From Burkholderiales bacterium Ga0074133 (lineage in GTDB: Bacteria; Pseudomonadota; Gammaproteobacteria; Burkholderiales; Burkholderiaceae_C): a stretch of 64,000 nucleotides of DNA. The stretch covers positions 48,530 through 112,529 of the forward strand of contig LNEG01000001.1 in assembly GCA_001464865.1 (NCBI GenBank), written 5' to 3'. The notes below the pieces were generated by a model. That model made no database searches. It was not told the origin of the DNA and saw nothing but the letters and a program-made list of their open reading frames with translations. The position numbers and the translations under genes are program-made. Shown one piece after another: positions 49,901 to 57,132 of this stretch (positions within the stretch are counted from its first letter, which is position 1; the number at the start of each line of letters is the position of its first letter).

Positions 49901-50411
49901 CGTAGTTCTCGCGCAGGATCCGATTGCAAAGGCTGTGGAAGGTGCCCACCCACAAACCGTTGATCGCACTCTTGTTCATCAAGGGGCGCAATCGGAGCTT
50001 CATCTCCTGCGAGGCCTTGTTCGTGAAGGTCACGGCCATGACGGCGGCGGCAGGAAGGGCGGGTTCGCCCTCGGAGATGAGTCGGGCAACACGCGCTGTG
50101 AGCACGGATGTCTTGCCAGATCCCGCGGCCGCCAGTACCAGTGCGGACTCATGGGGCATGAACACCGCTTCGCGTTGCTCTGTGTTCAGGCGGTCGTACA
50201 AGGCTTGACGGTTAGCAGCACGCTCCGCTTCACGCTTGGCGAATGCCGCCGCCGCCTCCTCATCGGACATCGGCAATCCGTCTGCGCGGTAGCCTGCAAC
50301 ATCGGAGTCGACCGCACCTTGCTCCACCACAGGCGGGGCGGCGCTTTCGAAATACTCTGCTGGCGCGTCCCAGGCGCCTTCGCCAAACGGGTCGTCGTAG
50401 ATGTTGCTCAT
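46929..50411 (-). CDS. UvrD-like helicase fused to a SLOG-like domain
   Basis: 1160 residues. Residues ~70-780 are an SF1A UvrD/PcrA-type helicase: Q-motif LNTEQREAV (75-83), Walker A AAAGSGKT (94-101), LVDEFQDTNDIQ, VGDDDQSIYAFRGA, LEQNYRS, TVHSSKGLEFDHVY and YVALTRARKTL. After a linker comes a Rossmann-type domain (~849-1030): RRVAIIGTAGRD, ILVSGGAAWADHLAV, YYHERFMQLTG and GGTKNTWDQI, resembling SLOG-type nucleotide-binding proteins. A Pro/Ala-rich tail ends ASARRFLKA. UvrD itself is ~720 residues; this fusion is not one I know. Confidence 0.9.
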   Translation of the reverse strand: MSNIYDDPFGEGAWDAPAEYFESAAPPVVEQGAVDSDVAGYRADGLPMSDEEAAAAFAKREAERAANRQALYDRLNTEQREAVFMPHESALVLAAAGSGKTSVLTARVARLISEGEPALPAAAVMAVTFTNKASQEMKLRLRPLMNKSAINGLWVGTFHSLCNRILRENYAEAGLPKSFAILDTDGQEALVRNILKDFGLTKASVKEAKKLAALAKPDLLSAADPLAGVAEAEEEDTEALEFVTPKQCVKHINEKKERNKKPELITTQVTASSSDEEQMEAVFGEYQSRLDRQGLLDFQDLLARAVELLRTNSTVRSHYQDRFRAILVDEFQDTNDIQFEWLELLKGPKCHVTAVGDDDQSIYAFRGADPKNMGKFLKTMTANAKSPKGRMIRLEQNYRSLPHILEAANAIIERNTNRLGKVLRTSKSDGGEQIDMVTYGNGHFEAASIAAKIYDRIKNDGVSPSEIAVLYRTNMQSRALEQEINKLGVPLTVYGGFRFYERQEIKNVLAYLDLVADISRDLSFVRVANFPPRGIGERTLEDLRQQAQSERISMIEMVDKRAQMMQLNPASVGNAAAQKKLRQLHAFTTTILDLADAAENMPLSRLIEEILKKTGIEQHYTEEATGSKSSEDEAKERMENIAELISAARQFELENPLLRSATEQLPEYLSFVALMTSTSESDMSKKNTVSLMTVHSSKGLEFDHVYIAGLEEGVFPHNRAIAEDEQRGNGRSIEEASRMVYVGGLPQDEYVEADDGPGLQEERRLMYVALTRARKTLTISHAHERMNNGESRESEPSRFLMELPDSRINHLDDRQSPTAPRTDRKGAITPKAASPGHKAQPVPAAGSTDQADGRRVAIIGTAGRDKHEQMDQALWEAMVADARGRVGPEDILVSGGAAWADHLAVRLYLESAVKGLVLHLPAPFEEARFVGPDQSAASAANYYHERFMQLTGVDGLAEIDMAINCGAVVSFEPPSSGYAAMFARNAKVAKGSDKVIAYTFGTSDQPADGGTKNTWDQISGPKEHVSLVSLRQAGARVASTPPQVPKAAPAQPTAPAAAKVEGTPPPQQHKPWLRRSAQAAGTRPVVAAPPSRLAAPPNGSPSVPMPATAMKRLQLLGSNSHRSAHTPAAGKPAPSTPPSSQPDPARAAALPASARRFLKA

Positions 50412-50437
50412 GGTGTTCTTTCGGTGGCCGACGTGGC

Positions 50438-51016
50438 TCAGGGCCGGCGTCGAATTGCAGAGCGCTGCAGGCTCTGCGGTAAATCTGAATGGCTGGGCAC
50501 AGTGTTGGCCGCCTCGCCCCGGGCATTGAGGGTGCCGGCTTCGGCGATGAGCACGCGAGGAGCGACCGGAGCGGGCAGGGCTGCCGCTGCATGCCGCTCC
50601 ATGATGGCGATTCGGGCATCAATCACAGCGTCGTAGGCATTGGTCTCAGACCCCGCTTTCCCACCCACTGTAGGGATGCCCTCGACATAAACCTGCCATG
50701 CCCAAGATGAACCAGCACGCTCGGAGACGGCTTCGATCCATGGACGACCGGAAAGCCGTTTTCTTGTCTCGGCTGCCTTTTGTCGACCTTGCTCGTAAGC
50801 GACGGACAATTTGTCGCTGAAGCTCGCCGTTGCGTCTGAGCGATTGAGCATTCCATCGTAGAACCCTTGCAGGCGGGCGCGCGCCGGCAGACTGCTGGCT
50901 GATGCGATGAGTCGTGCAATGCGCGTGTCGCGCGCGGATTCTGGGCTGAGCGAAAAGCTGACAACTCGGGTGTCCGAATCGTCCACCGCATCCGTGCGCA
51001 AAGGTAGGGGGATCAT
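50438..51016 (-). CDS. hypothetical protein with RRRP tail
   Basis: 192 residues from the ATG at 51016 with GGAG upstream; a TTG at 51037 would give 199. Helical central region (YDGMLNRSDATASFSDKLSVAYEQGRQKAAE) followed by GSSWAWQVYVEGIPTVGG. The tail ends QRSAIRRRP. No family recognised. The segment WAWQVYVEGIPT-x4-A resembles small domains that appear as conserved modules in plasmid proteins, but I cannot name one. Confidence 0.6.
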   Translation of the reverse strand: MIPLPLRTDAVDDSDTRVVSFSLSPESARDTRIARLIASASSLPARARLQGFYDGMLNRSDATASFSDKLSVAYEQGRQKAAETRKRLSGRPWIEAVSERAGSSWAWQVYVEGIPTVGGKAGSETNAYDAVIDARIAIMERHAAAALPAPVAPRVLIAEAGTLNARGEAANTVPSHSDLPQSLQRSAIRRRP

Positions 51017-51040
51017 GTGATGGGGCTCCGGCGACAAGGT

Positions 51041-52075
51041 TCACATACGCGGGCGAGGGCCGGGGGGTGTTGCAGTCGCCTTATCCCCTTTCGAGTCCAT
51101 CGATGCAAACGAGGGGCCGACCACTTCGTTGATCGTCAGCTCAATTTCCGCCAGGCGGAGGCGAGATTCCTCCAAGCCAAAGAAGTTGACAGTGCTCTCG
51201 AGTGCGTACTGCATGGCCGCGCGCAAGCGGTCGTCATCGCTCATGGGTGCGTTGATCATGGACAGCGCGTCCATCATCACCATGCGCATGTAGTTGTTCT
51301 GGTCCTTGGCCATCCAGGGCGCGTCGATGTTGATGTCGTGCAGCAGTCCTTCGTAGACGTTGGCCTTGCCAGACTCATCGTAGTGAAGCGTCACCAGCTC
51401 ACCAGGCGCGACGATGCGATCGAGCGCAACGTTGTTGTGGACCACGATGTCCTGTGCGCCCACTTGTTGAGCGGAGAAATTCTCGGACACGGCAAGGACG
51501 CGGCCGGAGGAAACACCGGTGCTGCTAGCTGCCGGCTTGAGGAAGCGGATGACCTCGACACGCATCTCCAGCTCGGCCAGCTTCTTCACTGATGCCAACT
51601 CTGGGTCGAGATCGCCCTCGATGGGCTCAAGAGCGAGATCTTCGAAAGAGAAGGCCTTCTTCGGTGCGTTCTGCGTCGCGACCTTCGTCTGCACCAGCTC
51701 GCCAGCACCCAGGGCATTTGCAGACTTGGCTGGCTTGAGCGAACTGATGCTCCCTTGCTCAACCAGCTCCAACCCCTTTTTCACCAAAGTGCTGACGGGG
51801 CGGAAAGGCTTTTCCAGTGGGCTGCTCAGTGACAAAGGGCGCCAGGCTGACACCGGCTTGTCCGTCATCCAGAAGTTGCCCGTGAAGAGCACCCTGGTGG
51901 ACACGGCAGAGGCTTTGAGCTCAGGGCGAGTAACGAAGAAACCCGAGCTGGCGGGCTTACGCTCGGGAGGTGCCCACTCCATCATGCTGAGGACGCCATC
52001 GACACCGCGGGACACAGCCTGCTCTTGGCGTGCAGACAGGGGTGTGGGGGAAAGGGTTGGGCTGTTCAGGTTCAT
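51041..52075 (-). CDS. hypothetical protein with a KfrB-like segment
   Basis: 344 residues from the ATG at 52075 with AAGGAAAA upstream. Residues ~200-255 (SGRVLAVSENFSAQQVGAQD, then VVHNNVALDRIVAPGELVTLHYDESGKANV) resemble the KfrB-type beta domain found on plasmids. The N-terminal part is Ser/Pro-rich; the C-terminal part is helical and ends GPRPRM. The role of such domains is not established. Confidence 0.6.
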   Translation of the reverse strand: MNLNSPTLSPTPLSARQEQAVSRGVDGVLSMMEWAPPERKPASSGFFVTRPELKASAVSTRVLFTGNFWMTDKPVSAWRPLSLSSPLEKPFRPVSTLVKKGLELVEQGSISSLKPAKSANALGAGELVQTKVATQNAPKKAFSFEDLALEPIEGDLDPELASVKKLAELEMRVEVIRFLKPAASSTGVSSGRVLAVSENFSAQQVGAQDIVVHNNVALDRIVAPGELVTLHYDESGKANVYEGLLHDINIDAPWMAKDQNNYMRMVMMDALSMINAPMSDDDRLRAAMQYALESTVNFFGLEESRLRLAEIELTINEVVGPSFASMDSKGDKATATPPGPRPRM

Positions 52076-52091
52076 GGCTTTTCCTTGGTGA

Positions 52092-52934
52092 TCAATTTGG
52101 CTTGCGACCGGACGTCGCGGATGGAGTAGGGCTGGCCACTTGGTCCATGTCCTGACTTGCAGTGCGCATGTGCGCAACGACGGACGGATGGGCCATGGTC
52201 AGCTTTCCGCCATCAATCCGCAGAAGTGGCGTCTTCTGTCCAATCACTTCATGCGTGAACGCAGAAGTTGCGCGATCCATGACGCGTGCGGTTGGGGGGT
52301 GGAAGGCTTCAGGAACGATCGATCTGACAAGGTTGCCAAGGGTGTCGGTGATGACCCATCCGTGGACCTTCCTGACCGGGCGACCGTTTTCATCAGGCTT
52401 GGCCTGGGTGTGAAAAACCTTGTAGCCAATCAGATCTCGATCAAGGTTCTCCGGCTTTTTCAGCTCATCCAGAAATGAGGCCAGTCCGGGTTGGAAACCA
52501 GTGGCCTCTGTGAAGACCTTGAGATCGGACAGGCGCAACGCACCCGCTGGGAAAGCCATGTTGTTGGCTTCGCAGTTGCGCCATGACCGTATGTACGTGG
52601 AATGTTGCGTATTGGTGGTCGCGTTGCCGGTGAAGAAGCCGCCACTGCGGTTGCATTGCGTGTCGAAGATCTTGAGTCCAGATTCCACTTGGTGTGGATG
52701 AAAAGGAATCAAGCACGCGTCGATATGCCAGTGCCGGTCCTGGAACATCGCGGCCGGGTGTCTGGCTTGGTTCTCATATGCCGTGAGCACACGGGCAGCC
52801 TCCTCAACTTGCTGAAGCGAGAGCGTGCCCGCATCCGAGAGGCTCCGCCCGCTCTCGCAGACCCGCTTCATGGTGCTCAACGAGCCGTCATGGGCATTTA
52901 CGGTGCTGATCAGTGCGTGGTGAGGCATGGTCAA
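52092..52934 (-). CDS. hypothetical protein of the minus-strand cluster
   Basis: 280 residues. Features: His- and Cys-containing middle (QDRHWHIDACLIPFHPHQ, FDTQCNRSGGFF) and a beta-rich C-terminal half (GYKVFHTQAKPDENGRPVRKVHGWVITDTLG). It starts 4 bp inside the previous gene (ATGA overlap), so translation is coupled. The tail is Ser/Pro-rich and ends TSGRKPN. No family recognised. Confidence 0.6.
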   Translation of the reverse strand: MTMPHHALISTVNAHDGSLSTMKRVCESGRSLSDAGTLSLQQVEEAARVLTAYENQARHPAAMFQDRHWHIDACLIPFHPHQVESGLKIFDTQCNRSGGFFTGNATTNTQHSTYIRSWRNCEANNMAFPAGALRLSDLKVFTEATGFQPGLASFLDELKKPENLDRDLIGYKVFHTQAKPDENGRPVRKVHGWVITDTLGNLVRSIVPEAFHPPTARVMDRATSAFTHEVIGQKTPLLRIDGGKLTMAHPSVVAHMRTASQDMDQVASPTPSATSGRKPN

Positions 52935-53641
52935 GCTTCCGTGAAGGGTGAGGGGCTGGCCAGGCTGGGGCGAATCGGCGAGCCCGAGAGACCGGGTTGG
53001 CTGAAAGTCGTAACGTCTCGTTTTGCATCCACCGGTGCGAAGGTCTTTCCCGCAGCGACGTCCGCCAGTACACGGGAGATGGGTGTTTGCATCGGCAGGA
53101 TGGCAGTCGCGACCTCGTGCTCATCCTTGAACTGACATTCGGCGAGGACTGCGTCGGCGTGCGTCGGGTGAATGGAATGAACGCGCAACCCCTTCTCGCC
53201 TTCGGCCTTGAAGAGCAGCACCCGCGCGCCATCGGTTTGGGCTCCGAGCTGGTACGGCAGAAGCGGGGGCACTTCCATGTGGCGCGCTTCTGCCTTGGAC
53301 ATCTCGGCGGCTTGCTCGGAAGGTGAGAAGACAAGGCGGGCGTTCTCGATGGCGCCGGCGTTGACGTCGATGAAAACGAGTGGCTTGTGTCCGGCCATCA
53401 CGTCGCTGGCCGCTGCCGAGAGGATGGCGTCGATGGAGGGCAGGGCATTGGCACGCTCGCATGCACTCCACACAGCGCCCTCAAGGTCCGCACGAACCAC
53501 GCCGAAAGGAAACTCGACCGCCCTGGAGCGATCCATGCAGACCATGATGGCGTCGCGTACCCCCAAAGAAGGGCGCTCACCGGTCTTGTATGAGCTGACA
53601 GAGCCGTTGTTGAGGGTGAGGGTGGTGTTGATCTTGGGCAT
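52931..53641 (-). CDS. hypothetical protein of the minus-strand cluster
   Basis: 236 residues. An N-terminal alpha/beta part holds VFIDVNAGAIENARLVFSPSEQAAEMSKAEARHM; the middle has LPYQLGAQTDGARVLLFKAEGEKGLRVHSIHP. The tail is Pro/Ser-rich without the Arg end. Overlaps the next gene by 4 bp. No family recognised. Confidence 0.6.
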   Translation of the reverse strand: MPKINTTLTLNNGSVSSYKTGERPSLGVRDAIMVCMDRSRAVEFPFGVVRADLEGAVWSACERANALPSIDAILSAAASDVMAGHKPLVFIDVNAGAIENARLVFSPSEQAAEMSKAEARHMEVPPLLPYQLGAQTDGARVLLFKAEGEKGLRVHSIHPTHADAVLAECQFKDEHEVATAILPMQTPISRVLADVAAGKTFAPVDAKRDVTTFSQPGLSGSPIRPSLASPSPFTEA

Positions 53642-53655
53642 GGGAATTCCTTTGT

Positions 53656-54633
53656 TCAGAGCGCAGCTGCGCGCCGGCGGCCACCGGGAGCGGGTACGGA
53701 TGGGTTGATCGAAGAGGCGATGTCTGCCGCATCAGAGCGAACGCTGGAAATGGACCGCTTCATCAGCTGTGCTTGCACACCCGGGATGTGCTCAACCAGG
53801 CCATTGCCCTTCATGCGGTCGAAGAGGTCGGCGCTGCTTTCACCCACGCATCCCATGGCCACAAGGAGCTCAACCGCAAACCCGTTCTTCGCGCCAAGGG
53901 CAGCCAGCATCGGATGGGTGGGACGGTTCCAGTCACCATCGAAGGTGAGGCCGGCCTTCACGAGGCGGCCGGTGATCTGGGTGGCGTAGTGCCGATAGGA
54001 AGTGTTGTTCCAGTCTCCGCTTCGGATCAAAGAGTTGACCGCATACTCGCCAACCTCCGCGCCGAGTCCCGCATCCAGCAGGGCAAAAACGACTTTGGGC
54101 GGCTCAGGATTCTTCCCGGCGGCCTGAATGCCGGTCCATTGGCCGATGGCCATCTGGAGCAGTGAATCGCGACCGGGACCGCTTTGAATGTGTTTGAGCA
54201 CATCGCGTGGGACATCGAGGTTTGCAACGGTGGCGCCGTATCCAATCAACAGGAAGACGTCCTGCGTGCGACCGTGGATGACCGCGTCATAGAGCAAGGC
54301 GCCGTAGCGAGGATCCTTCGCCGATGGCGTGTCGATGTTGAAGCCGTGGGCGATGGCCAGCATGTAACCTGACTGCACCCCTTCACGCAAGCAGGCAAGT
54401 GCGAAAGGAATCTGCTGACCCTTCTGGTTCTCGGGGTCGGGAATTTCCTCGAGCAGCAGAGATGGATCCTTTTGGATTGCACCCAGAACGGCTGCCTGCC
54501 GGCCCTCTCTGAGAGCTGTCGACACCAAGGACAGGACTCGTTTTCGCTGATCACCTGAAAAGACAGGTGCAGCTACCTTGCGCGAACTGGAGAGGCCAAG
54601 CGCCTCTTTGAAAAACGAATCTGGGGATGGCAT
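53656..54633 (-). CDS. ankyrin-like protein with RRR tail, first gene of the cluster
   Basis: 325 residues. Helical repeats of ankyrin type: IPFALACLREGVQSGYMLAIAHGFNIDTPS, YGALLYDAVIHGRTQDVFLLIGYGATV and HPMLAALGAKNGFAVELLVAMG. Ends PAPGGRRRAAAL. A GATATC-type site (54680-54713) lies just upstream, so it probably leads the long minus-strand transcript. Related in kind to the protein at 36696 that ends the cluster. Confidence 0.72.
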   Translation of the reverse strand: MPSPDSFFKEALGLSSSRKVAAPVFSGDQRKRVLSLVSTALREGRQAAVLGAIQKDPSLLLEEIPDPENQKGQQIPFALACLREGVQSGYMLAIAHGFNIDTPSAKDPRYGALLYDAVIHGRTQDVFLLIGYGATVANLDVPRDVLKHIQSGPGRDSLLQMAIGQWTGIQAAGKNPEPPKVVFALLDAGLGAEVGEYAVNSLIRSGDWNNTSYRHYATQITGRLVKAGLTFDGDWNRPTHPMLAALGAKNGFAVELLVAMGCVGESSADLFDRMKGNGLVEHIPGVQAQLMKRSISSVRSDAADIASSINPSVPAPGGRRRAAAL

Positions 54634-54679
54634 TGCGTCATACCTGCTCGACAGCCCATGGTGGGCAAGCGCAAAATCT

Positions 54680-54713
54680 GTATGAGTACAGTATATCGGA
54701 TATTACATACACC
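54680..54713. promoter_or_regulatory. GATATC-type element at the head of the cluster
   Basis: GTACAGTATATCGGATATTA followed by CATACACC; in reverse GGTGTATGTAATATCC. It lies 47-80 bp upstream of the first gene of the minus-strand cluster. Confidence 0.6.
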
Positions 54714-54760
54714 GTCCGTCTGATTCTTGCGGCTGGATACGCATACAGCATGCACACCTT

Positions 54761-54785
54761 GTGCGTTTGAGATATCTTGTTGAGC
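54761..54785. promoter_or_regulatory. GATATC-type promoter/operator element
   Basis: GTGCGTTTGAGATATCTTGT directly abuts the start codon of the plus-strand gene at 54786. Confidence 0.55.
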
Positions 54786-55391
54786 ATGGACACAACCACA
54801 CCCTCTCGGATTGATCGGATCAAACGTCGACAAGCTGCCGCCCAGGCGGGTAGCCAGCGCGCGGCTGAGACCCCAGTGACGGATGGAAAGAAGGCGCCCC
54901 GAAAGGAGGTGGCCAGCAAGGAGTCAACGCAGGCCGCGCCCCTCAGGCCTGCTGCAACTTCCAAAGACGATCACGTGGGCGTCGCGGACACCGATAGCCT
55001 GGACATGATTTCCCATATCGATGTGCTGGGCGCAGAAGAGCTTCGCTCTGACTTTGTCGAGTACCTTGAGGCCATCGCTTCGGTGCATAGCTACGGGGAG
55101 ACCGACAGAAAGTTCATCTCCGACTACTTCATGCCAGCAGGCATTGATTTGGTGGGTGATCCCATTGCCAGGAGGAACCTCAAGGATAGGATTCGCGGCT
55201 GGCAAGTCGATCTGATCACCTTTGGTTGGGTGCCGCCCCAAGGAAAGGAGCGCCTGGAACACCGGGCTCGCACCACCTTCAGGCAAGAGGTCATGGGGAT
55301 GGAGGTCGATGAAAACGGGATTCCCTATCCTGGTGTCGCAGCAAAGCAGTTCATTCAGGCCGCAAAACGATCCTCGGCCGCAAAGCCTTGA
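54786..55391 (+). CDS. hypothetical protein with basic N-terminus
   Basis: 201 residues from the ATG at 54786; an in-frame TTG at 54777 is less likely. The first ~70 residues are disordered and basic (RIDRIKRRQAAAQ). The rest is a compact helical domain (FVEYLEAIASVHSYGETDRKFISDYF, RNLKDRIRGWQVDLITFGW). No family recognised. Flanked by a GATATC-type site and a strong terminator, so it is an independent gene. Confidence 0.6.
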   Translation: MDTTTPSRIDRIKRRQAAAQAGSQRAAETPVTDGKKAPRKEVASKESTQAAPLRPAATSKDDHVGVADTDSLDMISHIDVLGAEELRSDFVEYLEAIASVHSYGETDRKFISDYFMPAGIDLVGDPIARRNLKDRIRGWQVDLITFGWVPPQGKERLEHRARTTFRQEVMGMEVDENGIPYPGVAAKQFIQAAKRSSAAKP

Positions 55392-55404
55392 TGCGCCACA
55401 AACC

Positions 55405-55431
55405 AAAAAAGCGCTCATTGAGCGCTTTTTT
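55405..55431. terminator. bidirectional Rho-independent terminator
   Basis: AAAAAA, stem GCGCTCA/TGAGCGC with a very short loop, then TTTTTT. It separates convergent genes ending at 55391 and 55445. Confidence 0.92.
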
Positions 55432-55444
55432 GTGTGCGGCCTGA

Positions 55445-55957
55445 TCAGACGGTCGCGGACTGGGGCCGGTGGTCAGAGTACTCGGCCTGGAAGTTGACGC
55501 TGATCTCTGGAGCGCCTGAACTGCCCGGGAGGATCCAATCGCCTTTGGGGAAACCCACCGTGTTCAAGCCGCGCTTGGGTCGTGGACTTGATGCCACAGG
55601 CTTTGAAGTCGTTTTTGGGGGTTTTTTGGCCGATGCCACCTTGGACTTCGGTGGCGATTTTCGAGGTGTCTTTGGCTTTGCGGGCGCCGCGACATCGTCC
55701 AAGAGATTGGTAGAGGACGAATCGTCCGCATCCTTGTCGACGCCAAAGGAAGATCTTGAGCTGGCTATGACCGCCTCCGCCATTTCAGCAGGAGTGCTGG
55801 GGCCCTGCGCCCAAGGACTCAACACCGATGACTTGGCCTCAATCCTCTTCGAGATCAAACGCTCGTCAATGACGATGTCCACCATCTCGTCGGTAGAGGA
55901 CTGATGATTGCCCTGTGTTCGCGGGGCGGAAAAGATTGACTTCAATGCAGAAAACAT
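55445..55957 (-). CDS. low-complexity Lys/Pro/Ser-rich protein
   Basis: 170 residues. A short N-terminal part is followed by an acidic helix (EMVDIVIDERLISKRIEAK) and a strongly basic stretch of Lys, Pro, Ser and Ala (residues ~92-132). The end has GDWILPGSSGAPEISVNF. Probably binds nucleic acid, from composition only. GATATC-type site 16-38 bp upstream. Confidence 0.55.
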   Translation of the reverse strand: MFSALKSIFSAPRTQGNHQSSTDEMVDIVIDERLISKRIEAKSSVLSPWAQGPSTPAEMAEAVIASSRSSFGVDKDADDSSSTNLLDDVAAPAKPKTPRKSPPKSKVASAKKPPKTTSKPVASSPRPKRGLNTVGFPKGDWILPGSSGAPEISVNFQAEYSDHRPQSATV

Positions 55958-55972
55958 GTCGCGATCCTAGTT

Positions 55973-55995
55973 GCGGAGAAGATATCACATGCACC
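55973..55995. promoter_or_regulatory. GATATC-type promoter/operator element
   Basis: GCGGAGAAGATATCACATGC; in reverse GGTGCATGTGATATC, one of the best matches to the consensus. Lies just upstream of the gene at 55957. Confidence 0.62.
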
Positions 55996-56009
55996 CACTG
56001 CTGTCAATT

Positions 56010-57035
56010 TCACACCCTTTCAAGCGTTTCGAGTATGAAGTCACGCGCGACTGGCGGTGGAACAGCGTTTCCAAGAAGGTGGATGGCCTGGGCATCGCTC
56101 GAAGGCAGCGCATAGTCGGTGGGGAAGCCCATGGCATCCCGGGTTTCGCCTGCGCTCATCATGCGCATCCGATCACCATCGATTACTGCCCATCGCGCTC
56201 TCGTGGTGATGGTTCCCACCGGGCGGTGAATGCTTCGGCCGGTGAGGCCTGATCCACTCTTGTAGTAGGGCGCCAGGAAACGCTCGCCGTGAACAGCGCG
56301 GCCGGAAAGAATGCGTCGGAGGGTCGCCGGGCTTCTGTTCGGCTTGTGCACGGGGCTCCACTTGGGGTGCTCCCAGTCAATGAAGTCACCGATGGCGACA
56401 TGATCCAGTTTGGGCAACTTCAGCTGGATTGGATTCTTGCTCTTCGTCGCCACAATGAACAGTCGAACGCGGTTCTGAGGAACCCCATGATCTGCTGAAT
56501 CAACCACGTTGTGTGACACTGAGTAGCCCAGTCGATTCATCGCATCCGCCCATGCGGGGTACAAAAGCCAGCTGGAAAATTCGGGGACATTTTCAATCAC
56601 ACAGGCCTCTGGACGGTGGTATTCAGCGCAGCTGACAACGGCCCAGGCGGTGCTGCGCTGGGCATCATGATGAGGACGATCAACACCGCGTGCTCTCGAG
56701 TGCCCTTGGCAGCACGGACTGGCCAGCAGGATGTCGTGAGCAGGAACATCTGACCAGTCGGCCTGGTGAAGATCCTGGCATGCGTGAGAGGTTTCGGGAT
56801 GGTTTGCAGCGTGATACTGCACCGCCAGCGGCCAGTGGTTTGCCGCCCAACGAACGTCCACCCCAGCCATCCGCGCTCCCGTGCTGAATCCACCTCCGCC
56901 GGCGAATAGATCCACCGCAGAGGCTCGAGCTGGTTTGCTCATATCCAGGCCAGCCAGTGACTTACCGTGCGCATGGTGGCTGATCGAGGCGGCGTGAGCT
57001 GAACGTGTTGTGTGGAGAGCGAGGCTTTGCGTCAT
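56010..57035 (-). CDS. C5 cytosine DNA methyltransferase
   Basis: 341 residues from the ATG at 57035 (another ATG at 57056 is possible). Motifs of the family appear in order: I VDLFAGGGGFSTGARMAG (~40), IV SPCCQGHSRARG with the catalytic Cys, VI IENVPEF, VIII QNRVRLFIVA and X HLLGNAVPPPVARD at the end. The target domain between VIII and X is short. No restriction enzyme gene is adjacent, so it is an orphan methylase, which on a plasmid would protect it against restriction in new hosts. Confidence 0.93.
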   Translation of the reverse strand: MTQSLALHTTRSAHAASISHHAHGKSLAGLDMSKPARASAVDLFAGGGGFSTGARMAGVDVRWAANHWPLAVQYHAANHPETSHACQDLHQADWSDVPAHDILLASPCCQGHSRARGVDRPHHDAQRSTAWAVVSCAEYHRPEACVIENVPEFSSWLLYPAWADAMNRLGYSVSHNVVDSADHGVPQNRVRLFIVATKSKNPIQLKLPKLDHVAIGDFIDWEHPKWSPVHKPNRSPATLRRILSGRAVHGERFLAPYYKSGSGLTGRSIHRPVGTITTRARWAVIDGDRMRMMSAGETRDAMGFPTDYALPSSDAQAIHLLGNAVPPPVARDFILETLERV

Positions 57036-57073
57036 GTTCACTTGGTATCCATTCATCTGTCGTGGTAGACTAT

Positions 57074-57095
57074 GTGAAAAGGATATCAGATACGC
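57074..57095. promoter_or_regulatory. GATATC-type element between divergent genes
   Basis: GTGAAAAGGATATCAGATAC, ending TACGC. Its 14-bp core GATATCAGATACGC is the exact reverse complement of the site at 22851. It lies between the methyltransferase (minus) and the DinG-like gene (plus). Confidence 0.65.
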
Positions 57096-57132
57096 ATGGC
57101 TGTGACAACTTCCGGCCGCTTCACGAACTGGA

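Noticed and set aside
48555-50636. Plus-strand ORFs of 325-331 codons opposite the helicase
   Set aside because: They are shadows of the helicase gene, which has all conserved motifs on the minus strand.
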